From Hermodice carunculata (taxonomy: Eukaryota; Annelida; Polychaeta; Eunicida; Amphinomidae): DNA of 64,000 nt. The stretch spans positions 132,852,441 to 132,916,440 of the forward strand of contig OZ026612.1 in the NCBI GenBank assembly GCA_964020975.1, written 5' to 3'. Positions 1 through 10,800 of this stretch are shown here, in pieces; positions within the stretch are counted from its first letter, which is position 1; the number at the start of each line of letters is the position of its first letter. Below the pieces are notes generated by a model. That model searched no databases. It saw nothing but the letters and a program-made list of their open reading frames with translations, and had not been told where the DNA came from. The translations under genes were made by a program, and so were the position numbers.

Positions 1-2755
1 TTCATCTCTCGACCACTCACACCTGATCCGATTACTTAGCAGAGGACGTGAAAAGGGTGCAGTAACAAACAGCAGTTGTGGGTCTCTTTTCCTGTGACCA
101 GAGGCAGCGCTGATAACAAGATGGCAAATGACATCATTAACCATATCATCGACAGCAAAACCACCGTTGTCCTTTACAGAAACAACAGAATTAGTATCGT
201 GAACAAAACAGCACAGGTCTCTGTGGGTTCTGGTTAAAGCATGCAATTAGATGTTATAATGGTGTTGGTCCTTATTTGCCACGCAAAGCCAGGCCTGATT
301 AATGAGACTTGATTGACGAAAATACCTCCCAAATCATAATGCTGCCTATTTTTCAGCACAATCCACCAACTAATCCTACAAAAGCATGGCTTTATTGAAT
401 TGAGCTAGAATTTCATACTTGTGTCATTTGGTAAAAATGTATCTTGCCTGGGGGATCTGGCCACGTAATGGAGTACCCGGGTCACTTGTGTCTCAACCAA
501 TCAATCTTACCAAATTTTGTCCCAAATTGACAATATTTGCGACAGGGAATGCATTAGTGGTATTAGTGCTTTTCCTTCACAGCAAACTTCTTTACAATCT
601 ACGAAAAGTATGCATGTGTGCAAACAGAGGCTGTGTCTCAAGTTTAGCAGTGTGATCAGCCGTTAAAAAAAGGTTGATGGATTTGATGGCTTGGTGAGTG
701 GACAATAAATATTGTTCTTATTGGGGTGACATGGCCGATGCTCGGCAGGGCTAATAGGCAAAAATAAAACAACGGATAACTGATGCTAAATCCATAATGT
801 GCATGTACATCCAGATAGAAAGAGTGGTCTTATAAAAATAATTCTAATATAATTGAAAAGATAGGTAAGTGATGGTAAAAAATGAACTGTGATCAAAGCT
901 ACTTTCCACATAGAGAGTTTAGGTGTCATGACTGCATGATGAACAGATGGGTCGCAACATCTACATATAAAAGCTTGTACTTTGAGAAATTAATCCTTGT
1001 TTTGCTGGTTTGGGGGATTTTTATTTTTGTATTGTGGACACTTACTGGATAAACAACAGACAAATGTTGCAAGCGAACGCAGTAAAATATCCTCAACTCT
1101 CTCTTTCTAATTCAGTGTTGTTTCCACACTGATAAGAATTTTAAAGCATGTAGGCATTTAGTCATTTTCACTTTGGAAGCTACGTTACATCAGAATTACA
1201 CTTCAGTTCATCCTGACTTTTCTTTGGGTCGTTTGCATGTGAAATGTTCCCAGTTTGTATCAGTGAGTGCACAAAGTGACTGAATGAAGACCATAGGTGT
1301 ACTGTGTAGCTACAGGTCCGATAGCAGTGAATGAACTCTGTACACAGGAATAGCATACAGCATAGCTGCCGGACAGATAGAAATAAGAGAAAGAATGAAT
1401 GAAGCAGTCACTGTTTGGCTGCCGGACAGATGGCCGTGGAGATAAAAGGCTGTGCCTGTGTTGACAGGTGAGGGCAGGAGCCAGAGATTACAGTAAATAG
1501 ACAGGAAGTTCTGTAAGCCACAGATAGGTGTAGCACACATATCAATGGACCTAAATTATACACCATACGATTGCCATATTGTTCCTGGTTCCAACCCCTC
1601 CAGCCTTCCACCGTTAATTGTAACTTGCTACAATAAAGTGAAAACTCCCACCATTGGCTGCTTATTGCCAAATGACCTCAGTAACACAAAGTCTTTAAAA
1701 GTTCAAACAAGCTGTATCTTAATCATGTAGAGCAAACAGTTACCTCTGCTGTTTGTCCAAGGCTTTCTGCAAAGATACAGCATGTAATCAATAATGTGTA
1801 CTTAAAATTTATCCGAGTCACTGATGTCATAAGTTGCCTGCTGAACACACCTTGGCTCTGTGTATTCTCTCCACCATGGGAGGAACATATCAGGGTCAAG
1901 ACATTTTACAGACAAGGAATGTTCAGAATGTGAGTCTTAATTAAGACCTATATTTTAAATATCATAACACTATTTTTATATGATTAATGATGAAATTTTG
2001 AGCCTTTACCCTAACGTAGCATTTCGTCACTTGTAAGGGTGGGAGGGGCAAGAGACGGAAACAAGGAATTAACATGGTATACATGGTGATAAAAACTGTG
2101 GCAAGAATCACTGAGACAACTTGAGTCCTTGTCAAGACTTTGGTACCTTGTGGTTCATTCCCACCCTGGCAGTAACCAGATAACAAACAGAAGCCAAACA
2201 ATCTGTCAGTAATTGGTTATGGTCATGCAGGTAGACTCAATCTGGCCAATCCATGCACCAAGAGTAGCCTTGTATCAGCATGGACCTGTTGTACAAAGTC
2301 ATATATTATAAGCTGCAACAGGTAGGACATTGAACTGACAGCCATTATATGTGGTTGGGAACTATGTCCAATTTGGAGACCATTACAGGACTTTACAAGC
2401 CTACAGGAATCATTACTTTTGTGAATCTGCCTGTACAGGACTGTGCCTCCAGGATTGTGAGGCTACCCCATTATCCCATACTTCATACAAATGTACATCT
2501 TATCTGCAAGTCTCTACCAATTGAAATCTGGGGCTAAAGGCTGTGAGATGTAAATCTTAAGGTATGGGAGTCTCGTTTGATGTGGTGGTAAAATGTAATT
2601 TATAACAGCCCAAAGTCCTGGTGGTATATGGTCCAGTTGGGCCAGGCCATATCACCATCCCACACTTTTGAAACTTTTCAAATGTTATGAAGTTCCAGCT
2701 TCTGCCGACTATACTCTGAAAATGGTAGACAGTTTGACCCTAATGACTCAAACAG
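1..2755. other. Unique DNA, no gene recognised
   Basis: No frame here exceeds about 90 codons and none resembles a known domain. The only local structure I see is a 14-base direct repeat, GCTGCCGGACAGAT, at 1365-1378 and again at 1418-1431 (period 53). The stretch could be intergenic or intronic. Confidence 0.5.
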
Positions 2756-2838
2756 GACCACATTGTTAGCCTACCATACTTGAAAATGTGGGCTTAACCT
2801 ATCACACTGTAACTTGACTATACACTTAGCCTACCATA

Positions 2839-3030
2839 CTGTGAATTCATTTAATTTTGCTGTGCTCTTATTTTTGCTTATTTCACTGATGCGTCAAAAC
2901 CTTGAAATTAAGAACACAGTGAAAAAAGTTTTTAACATGGCATTGATTGGAAGTGAAACTGAAATAGTGAATTTAAAATCGCAGTGAAAGGTCCAAAATG
3001 CAATAGCCTTGAAAATATATGTATTCACAG
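2839..3030 (-). mobile_element. TA-flanked MITE, CTGTAAATTGC family, copy 1
   Basis: This 192-bp segment begins CTGTGAATTCATTTAATTTT and ends in the inverted form (...TATTCACAG), with TA on both sides. Its reverse complement aligns along its whole length with the elements at 32027-32235 and 36576-36781. Shared blocks include TGCTCTTATTTT near one end, TTATTTCACTGATG, and a central run of AACAC.GTGAAA type. It sits inside the degenerate satellite, so the insertion is younger than that array. No coding capacity. TA flanks suggest a Tc1/mariner-type mobiliser, which is inference. Confidence 0.75.
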
Positions 3031-3191
3031 TACTTGGCAATGTAATCTTAACCTATCATACTGTAACTTGACTATACACTTACACCTTCACCCCTTTGAC
3101 ATGCAATACTGTAATTTAAGTCTCAACTTTTAACTTCACTGGTTTTAATGTCCTAGTTTTGCAACTTGGCTCTATACTTGTCACTTCACTC

Positions 3192-3344
3192 ACTATAGTT
3201 TTATCAACCCATATTGCAACCTGATGCTACAATTGTCACTTCACTATAGTTTTATCAACCCAGATTGTAACCTGATGCTACACTTGTCACTTCACTATAG
3301 TTTTATCAACCCAGACTGTAACCTGACTCTTAACCTACAACTTC
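3192..3344. repeat. 51-bp tandem repeat, 3 units
   Basis: Units begin with ACTATAGTTTTATCAACCCA at 3192, 3243 and 3294. The last unit decays into the flanking degenerate satellite. Confidence 0.85.
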
Positions 3345-3490
3345 ACAAGGTTTACCATGTTGAAACTTGACTCTACAGTTCCAGCTTGACCAGTTTTAAT
3401 GTACCATACTGAAACTCAAATTTTTACCTACTCGACAGCTTTGTTACCCTGTCATACAGCAACTTTGCAGTGTTAACCTCTCACAGAGCA

Positions 3491-4523
3491 ACTTGGTTCT
3501 ATTTTCTTGTGTTTCTAGTTGATTTTCAGTAATATGAAATGAAAAATAATGGACAGGATGTCTTTTTTTTTTTTGAAGTAGTAAAAGTGACCTTGAAGTC
3601 AGTTATACATTTAAAAATAAAGACATCATGAAAGTACATTCACCTTAACATAGCCATATTCACTGTAGTTTATCTTAGCAAGATAAAGGGTACAGTACTG
3701 AGGTGAGTCTTGGTCCCCCTCTCCCCCCCCCCCCCCCCGACCAAGATCATCTTGCTACATTAAAACTCATCTACACCGTGCACTTGACCTCAAAGTACCC
3801 AAATGTTACTCCGCTAACTGACCATGGTGTCCTCTGATCAGAGTCACATCAGCAGCCACTCGATAGATTTGAGTTCCCAAAATGTCTCACTTTGGAACAG
3901 AAAAAAAATCTGTTTCTGTGCAGAACTTTCCATAGACCTACATGAGCCAAAAGGTTGTCCACCCTCATACCTGCATTTTTACTAATGCATCTGCTCCTGT
4001 CACATACAACGGTTCTGGTGCCTCATCACTCTGGACAGACTACACAGTGGACAGATGGCAAAGTAATACTTACAGGTTATAGTTGTTGTCATATATGTAA
4101 TTTCCTTGCATTTGCTTGGGAAATAAATTTATAACCAGTCGTTATCTACTATTTACAGGCCTGAGCAGTGGTGATTTAAAGCTTTGTCACATCGACAGGT
4201 CACCTTAAGGACATGTCGTACAACAAACACATTTTTTTCATAACTGCTACCTTTCAAGGTTCACAGATTGAAAAGTATTGTTGCAAACTTTTCAGAAGTT
4301 CATATTTTGGGAAGAGAATTATCCAAAGATTTCAGATCTGAAAATAAATCTAACTCTATGAGCTAATTGTCGAATAAACATACACATTTGTGATAAAGAT
4401 GTGACATTTTGCATGACAACATAAGTATGGAAGTAACTTTCTACAGATTAAATCAAATTCTGATTAATTTTCTTTCCAAAAATGTATACTTTGTAACATC
4501 TTTGCAATAATGCTTTTCAATGT
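3491..4523. other. Unique DNA with homopolymer runs
   Basis: No gene or family repeat recognised. Contains a T run near 3564 and a C run at 3723-3738. Confidence 0.5.
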
Positions 4524-4789
4524 TTGATCCTTTAAAGACTATCGTTGCCAAAAATATTTTTTTCCCTTAAAAGTGCTCATCATGGCTATAGTTGTTTTCT
4601 CATTATTGTTAAACATATAATGGTTAAAGATTCAAATTCCTCATAATGATACCTTTCAGTCAAATACCAGCAAGCCTAGTCTAAAGCAAAAAGGAGTCTT
4701 AGTCAACATGTTTCCTTGGCACACTTTGTGCACAAAGTGTCCTGAGGAAAGCTGTTGGCTCAGTCTTAAATCAGCATTGTAAAGGTTAA
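4524..4789 (-). mobile_element. TTAA-hairpin MITE, copy 1 (decayed)
   Basis: The right end reads AAAGGTTAA (TTAA at 4786-4789). The left end, near 4524, matches it weakly in inverted form. A near-terminal palindrome at 4698-4766 has arms AACATGTTTCCTTGGCACAC and a slightly mutated partner ending AGGAAAGCTGTTG. The body block AATTCCTCATAATGATACCT, followed by TTTCAGTCAAATACCAGC, matches the element at 44377-44618, so the two belong to one subfamily. No open frame. The left boundary is uncertain by about 10 bp. Confidence 0.6.
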
Positions 4790-7115
4790 TATGTCACCTG
4801 TCCCATGTGTATCTGTTCTTGTGCTGTATTTCAGACGTCCTCACCCAAATTGTTTGATATTTGATAATGCGTCATTCTGTGAGTTCATCATCATCATCCA
4901 AAGGTCTCTAAACTTCCGGTGTGGGGAGCCTGTGAATGAAGTCTGACGTAGCCCTCCTAGAGCCACCCATTTTGGTTTGTCTTATGCTCAAATCAGGCCG
5001 ACACTAACGTGATATATTATTTAGATGTCTAAATGTTTACCAATCATCAAACACTGTGATAATCTCAGTTGACATACCAGATCACAGCCATTACATGTTG
5101 TTGAGCTGGCCATGCCAGGCCTTTCTGCACACAACACAGTGGTGCCAGTCATAGCAGGCCAACTACTGCCTTGTCTCCACACAAAGTCTGCAGTCAGTGC
5201 TTTGGGTCATACCAGTTGTTGTGGCATGGTGGAGTCCCATTCATTTTCTGTACCTTGATGCTCTGAATTTTGGCTGGAGTGTTAACAACTACATGTGTAT
5301 ACTATTCTTCTGAAACTGTCTCACTAATTTGTTTTGTGTGACTTGTCAAACAGTGACCTGAATAGTGCAGAAAACACAGTCCATAAAACTGGTACCACAC
5401 AATCAGTCATCTCTTGATTTGCATACAGCACCACAAAGACATGTCAATCCTTCATATGTCGTCAAAGAGGTCCAAAATGTTCAGAAAATTCTTATCAAAC
5501 TTACCTGATTTGAGCTCCTGTGTACCCATCCAAATGTATTTTTGTATCTTTGTCAAAAAGTGTGCTAGCTAGAGTACGTGTATATGTGAATTGTTCTGGT
5601 CTGTCTGCCTCAGTGCTGGCAGGCGTGTAGCCTGGCTGTTGGGGTCTAGCAACACTGCACAATAATTTCCTGGCAGTGTCAATTTATCAAGATCTATCCC
5701 CGGTGTCAAACTCCTTATTTATTGTTGGAATTGTGGAATTACAGCCCGTGCATCATGACATGAGTGTTGGTATCAGGAAGACTGCTCCTTCCCTTTATTA
5801 ATGCTGCAAAATGTGTAATACACACTTTTCAAATATCATCATATAACTGGATGAATCAGTTTCACGGCTGTCATGGATACCTTAAAATGTCTCCAGACAT
5901 GAAGAATGGAGCTGTGTCCAACGGCTGGCATACAAAAATCTAATTAATACTTGCTGGAAATGCAATTCAGAAAAATCCCTACATATCAGTTGTGGCAAAT
6001 CCCTGTCTTAATTATCTTCATTATGCACTAATCAGATTTACTTTCTGATGGGCTAAAATTGGGAATAATGACCAAAGGGCTGATTGTCATGTGTTGGCTG
6101 CAGGAGGAGAAGGTGTGTGTATATATGACAAATAATCATACCCAGCCCCATTTAATTCCATTATGATATTAATCTAATAAAGAGTGGCAGGCAATGTCAT
6201 TGTCCAGGGCAATCAGTTAATGCAGGCCTGTGTTCTGTGCTCAGTGCAAATTGCCACTTTGGCAGCTGTATCCTAGGTCTCCACTTTCACTGTCATATAG
6301 GTATTTTTCTGGATCAAATTTACACTGTAAAAAGGACCAACAAAACTGCTCTCCACTTTTGTAAAAGTTTAACCTGGAAAGTGAAACTCCATTAACCTCC
6401 ACCGTCTCTATGTTCCACATGTTTTGTTATGCTTGACACGAGACTGTCATGCGGGAAGGGTTGACCTGTAGGGCAGAGTTCAGCACGATCAAGGTCATCA
6501 AAAATGTATATTCAATTTCCATTATGAGAAAACTGAACTTGTTACAGCAAATGGAGATGATTTTGAGGAAATCAGATAGGCAGTGTAACAATATATATAT
6601 ATATCTGGCCCCCCCTCACTTGTACCACTATAAAATGTAGACTAAACAAATACAAGTCATTAGTTACAGTAAGCGGCCCGTACAACCATTAAAGTGTCAC
6701 TGTCATCACTTTTAGCACACCACAAAGTCATAATATGTCATCTGTCATACTGTGGGTGTTCATTTCATCTGTATCAGAATTAATGTTGCAAAGAGAGCTC
6801 CCTGCTACCAGTATATACATGTTGCTGCAGTCACACCCACTGACAGGAGCTTCCCAGTCCTCCTGGCTAAACTGTCCACCACACATAATGGTCTGCTGCT
6901 GGACTGGCACAAAAAAGAGAAGTTTTAGACAAGGAGGTTCCACAATATATGTACAGTTCTCTGTGGGTGATACTTTAAATTATTAGAAGAAGATACTGTG
7001 TGTATGTACAATTTCTTGCATCTAAAATATGGAGATGCATTTGGGGATGGGGTGGCAATGTGCAGCATGGTCAAGATTGACTTCAAAGATGACTGTATCC
7101 CAGCAGCCATGCAGG
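4790..7115. other. Unique DNA, no gene recognised
   Basis: Repeat-poor apart from a short (TA)n run near 6592-6604. The part at 5990-6260 is complex, non-repetitive and rich in TAAT/ATTA cores, as cis-regulatory DNA often is; that is only a suggestion. No protein-like frame seen. Confidence 0.45.
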
Positions 7116-7119
7116 CTTC

Positions 7120-7350
7120 ACTACAGTTACTGACTGTAACCTGATTGGCTCTGCACTCATCTGACTGACTCTGTGATTGCATTTAATTGGCTGTACACTG
7201 ACCAGCCTGAGTTACTGACTGCAATAGACTGGCTCTTTAGCTGATCAGACTGATTGGCTGCTCACTGACCAGAATGAGTAAGTTATTACATCTGATTGGC
7301 TGTACACTGACCATACTAAGTTAGTGATTGCACCTGATTGGCTATCTGGC
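7120..7350. repeat. Degenerate ~50-60 bp tandem repeat with ATTGG boxes
   Basis: Five diverged units carry TGATTGGCTG or close variants (7142, 7185, 7252, 7293 and 7335 areas), each followed by TACACTGACCA..CTGAGTTA-like sequence. ATTGG is the complement of the CCAAT box bound by NF-Y, so the array is by chance or design a cluster of such sites. Unit boundaries are loose. Confidence 0.6.
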
Positions 7351-7724
7351 CACTGGCAGACCAAAACATTGGAGCAGACAAAGCAAGATGGCAGCTCTCA
7401 ATTGAACAAGAAAAGAACCACACATTGCTCCTTTTTGGGGGTGGGTGGGTGGGGAGATTAAATCGATTATCAATAGACATAAAGAAAATCGTACACAGTG
7501 CTTCAGTAAACCTTGGTCCTTAAATGTTCTCCTGGCAACAGCAATCCCATGCAAGGCAGGCTCTTGAAAATTCACACAAAGAAAAAAATAAAAGATTGTT
7601 AAGTTCTTGAAAAGTGTCACTGAACTTTTTAGATTTACGCAGGCAAATCTTGTGTCTGGGATTTTGTATGTAAAGTGAAATCTGCATTCAGACACCATCC
7701 CCACACTGTGGTCTCTCATAGCAG

Positions 7725-7963
7725 GCAACTCATTCCTCCCTAATGACACTTTTTCCCGCTAATATCTAAATGTCGTCTGCTAATTGTATCTTAGTAATTT
7801 AGGGATTATTTTTCAAATTTTTGGATGAAACTTGCATGGAAGATCATTCAAAATTATATGCCTATGGGTAACAGCTTTCCTTGGTGTGCTCTGGGTGCAC
7901 AGTGCCCAGAGCACACCAAGGAAAGCTGTTGACTCAGTCTTCTATCAAGGTGGAATGAGGTAA
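7725..7963 (-). mobile_element. TTAA-hairpin MITE, copy 2 (perfect 26-bp palindrome arms)
   Basis: Terminal inverted repeats are CTCATTCCTCCCT (from 7729) and AGGTGGAATGAG (ending 7960); the flanking TTAA sites have decayed to GCAA and GTAA. The palindrome arms lie at 7870-7895 and 7905-7930 and are perfectly complementary over 26 bp around a 9-base spacer. The outer arm part is AACAGCTTTCCTTGG and the inner part TGTGCTCTGGG. The body shares AAATGTCGTCTGC exactly with the inverted body of the copy at 60188-60427. The termini match those of the copy at 24482-24732. Length is 239 bp with no coding capacity. Confidence 0.8.
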
Positions 7964-8110
7964 ATATAAATGAAAAGTACCAAGTACAGGGTGTTAAAAA
8001 GTTAGTCTTTCTGTGGTCTGTTTCCAAAGCAAGATACTTCAACAGATATTCAATACTCAGAAAATGGGTATTAAGGGTGTAGCCAACATGTTGATGTAGA
8101 TGCATGATAT

Positions 8111-8220
8111 TATGTATTATTAAACAAAAATCAAATACTCATTATTCATTATGTATCATTAAGCAAAAATCAAATACTCATTATTCATTATGTATCATTA
8201 AGCAAAAATCAAGTAATCAT
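8111..8220. repeat. 39-bp tandem repeat, ~2.8 units
   Basis: Units starting TATGTATCATTAAGCAAAAA lie at 8111, 8150 and 8189. Because 39 is divisible by 3 a short frame stays open through it; I do not regard that frame as a gene. Confidence 0.85.
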
Positions 8221-8773
8221 CAGCAAGACAATGATACAAATCACGATATTATTGAACACCAGCTGACCAGTTCCTTCCTCGTTCATTACCAGTTCTGCTG
8301 TCATCATCAATTTGTGTAGTAATTATTTTATACAGAGGCATCTTATTACCCAATTTGGGCATAATAACAATGATTGGCAGCATTCCACTATTATAAGCCT
8401 GTTATAGACTATTAGCTATCCATAAAAGTGATGCTCTATGGCAATATCTAGCATGGTCCACCCAGACCTGGCCTATGTCCGTGTACACATGTCCACTGTG
8501 TCTGCCTCTGTTCATTTACCTCTCTCTGTAACTCAGACAAACGTCACACATGTTCCTAGCATTACCAATTGGACTTATCATCTGCTGTTTCACAATTTTC
8601 AATTAACCTGGCCTTGGTCACAGATATAATCTCACTTTTATCAGGTCAGACATACCAGAGAATACATGTACATAGATATATGTAAGTTCTTGCTATTTGT
8701 ACCCAGCCATGTGATATTTATGCTTTAATTCCTATCTGGCTGTGTTTGTCATGGCTCTGTGCTAACAATTAAA

Positions 8774-9557
8774 TTTGGCCATGTCATATCTATGTACTTA
8801 CTCTTCAGATCTGAAATGTCATACCTATATACCCACTAGTCGGTTCTGGCCATGTTATACCAATATACTCTCTAGTCAGTTCTGGCCATGTTATACCAAT
8901 ATACTCACTAGTCATACCTGATCATGTCGTACCTATGTACTTACTAGTCATACCTAGCCATGTCATATCTATATGTACTCACTGGTCAGTTCTGGCCATG
9001 ACATACCCATATGTTCTCTCCAGCTAGTCACACCTATGTACTCACTGGTCATACCAGGCCATGTCATACCTATGTACTCTCTGGCTAGTCACACCTATGT
9101 ACTCACTGGTCAGATCTGGCCATGTCATACCAATGTACTTACTAGTCAAGCCTGGTCATGTCATACCAATGTACTCACTAGTCAAACCTGGCCATGTCAT
9201 ATCTGTGTACTCACTAGTCATACCTGGCCATGTCATACCAATGTACTCACTAGTCAAACCTGGCCATGTCATATCTGTGTACTCACTAGTCATACCTGGC
9301 CATGTCATACCAATGTACTCACTAGTCAAACCTGGCCATGTCATACCAATGTACTCACTAGTCAAACCTGGCCATGTCATATCTGTGTACTCACTAGTCA
9401 TACCTGGCCATGTCATACCATTGTACTCACTAGTCAAACCTGGCCATGTCATACCAATGTACTCACTAGTCACACCTGGCCATGTCATATCTATGTACTC
9501 ACTAGTCATACCAATGTACTAACTACATTTGTAGTCAGATCTGGCCATGTCACACCA
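8774..9557. repeat. 36-bp minisatellite, ~21 units
   Basis: The unit is CATGTCATACCAATGTACTC followed by ACTAGTCAAACCTGGC. The left third is degenerate; 9109-9500 is nearly homogeneous and mixes two variants (CATACCAATG and CATATCTGTG) in an irregular alternation, suggesting duplication of dimers. Frames of up to 205 codons on + and 117 on - are open only because the period is a multiple of three. Confidence 0.9.
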
Positions 9558-9626
9558 GTTTTCAGACATGCCATATCATACTCAGCCTGATCTGTATTTT
9601 GTCTGTTCTCACCATTTTAGCACAAT

Positions 9627-9660
9627 CCAGGGCTGATCTGTCTCACTCAATCAGCCCTGG
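9627..9660. repeat. 11-bp perfect hairpin beside the 36-bp array
   Basis: CCAGGGCTGAT at 9627-9637 is complementary to ATCAGCCCTGG at 9650-9660 across a 12-base loop. No T tract or other context assigns it a role. Confidence 0.6.
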
Positions 9661-10435
9661 CTCATGCTTGGTGGGCTGTCATCCTGATCAAGCGTGGCAT
9701 GTGCCAGCACTGTGGCGACATCCCATGGAAGCACTCAACATATAATACCACTTGTGAGTTGAATCTGGGCGCAGTAGACAATTGCATTAAGTGGGAAGCC
9801 GTCATGCCCGCTTTGTGTGCATACCAAGACTGATTGTGAGGGACATAGATTCTACAATGACAGTGATTGCAATGCAATCCATCAGCCAGCTGACAACGCC
9901 ATCAATTCCAATTTCTCAGGTATCCGCACACAGTATTTTGATTGAAATGGACACTAATGACATTGAGGAGTACCATAATAACATTTTCCTGATGCCTCTG
10001 TCTGTCCTTCTCTGTTTTGTTCCATCCACAAGACAATTATAGCAAATTTTCTATGTACCACGCAATTCATTGTGGCCCGTTCTCTGCAAGACATCCAATA
10101 TGAGCCCCCAACTTAAATCACGACTGGCAACAACCAATGACATTGTTAATCAGGAGGTTACCTTCTAATCTATGACAAGTCATTTTAAATTTGATTGTGT
10201 TAAAAACACGCTTCTGTAACTCTGTCACCATGAATTAAACTGCATACACAGTGGAGCAAAATATCCACCATACTATATCAATATCAAATGATAAGTTGTA
10301 TAAAAACTCGCAGTTTCACATAACATGTGTACACAGTATGCATACATCGTAAAAACTGAATGATTATATGTGGCTTGTGTACACTGTTCATGGTGTATCA
10401 GTGAATACTGTGTGTACAATGTGTATGGTGTATCA
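9661..10435. other. Unique DNA, no gene recognised
   Basis: No repeat family or protein-like frame is visible. The right end grades into the ~42-bp array. Confidence 0.45.
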
Positions 10436-10800
10436 GCATGCTGTAAATACTGTGTGTACACAGTGTGTATGGTGTATCTGTATGCTGTAAATGCTGTGTA
10501 CACAGTGTGTATGGTGTCCCAGAATGCTGTAAATACTATGTGTACACTGTGTGTACACAGTGTGTATGGTGTACCAGTATGCTGTAAATAATGTGTGTAC
10601 ACTGTGTATGGTGTATCTGTATGCTGTAAATACTGTGTATATGGTGTATCAGTATGCTGTAAATGCTGTGTACACAGTGGGTATGATGTATCAGTACACT
10701 GTAAATATTGTGTGTACAGTGTGTATGGTGTATCAGTATGTTGCAAATACTGTGTGTACAAAGTGTGTACAGTGTATCAGTATGCTGTAAATGCTGCATA
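10380..10800. repeat. Variable-length minisatellite (33-55 bp units)
   Basis: Units contain GTGTGTATGGTGTATCAGTA, then TGCTGTAAAT and the self-complementary TGTGTACACA. Successive CTGTAAAT-type cores from 10441 lie about 44, 42, 55, 42, 33, 42, 42 and 44 bp apart, so the length changes come in blocks of about 10-13 bp at the TGTGTACAC segment. Several open frames on both strands are by-products of the repeat. Confidence 0.85.

Larger units (their letters stand above)
2756..3490. repeat. Degenerate ~50-bp satellite
   Basis: Diverged copies of a unit built on 'taccatactgtaacttgac' and 'cacttcac' run through this interval. The 20-mer CTGTAACTTGACTATACACT occurs exactly at 2807-2826 and 3061-3080, on either side of the MITE at 2839-3030. 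The best preserved part is the 51-bp triplication at 3192-3344. Divergence suggests an old array. Confidence 0.6.

Noticed and set aside
7342-7749. 135-codon minus frame
   Set aside because: It runs into the end of a MITE at 7725 and resembles no known protein.
8973-9590. 205-codon + frame and its overlapping partners over the 36-bp array
   Set aside because: Tandem-repeat artefact: several frames are open on both strands at once.
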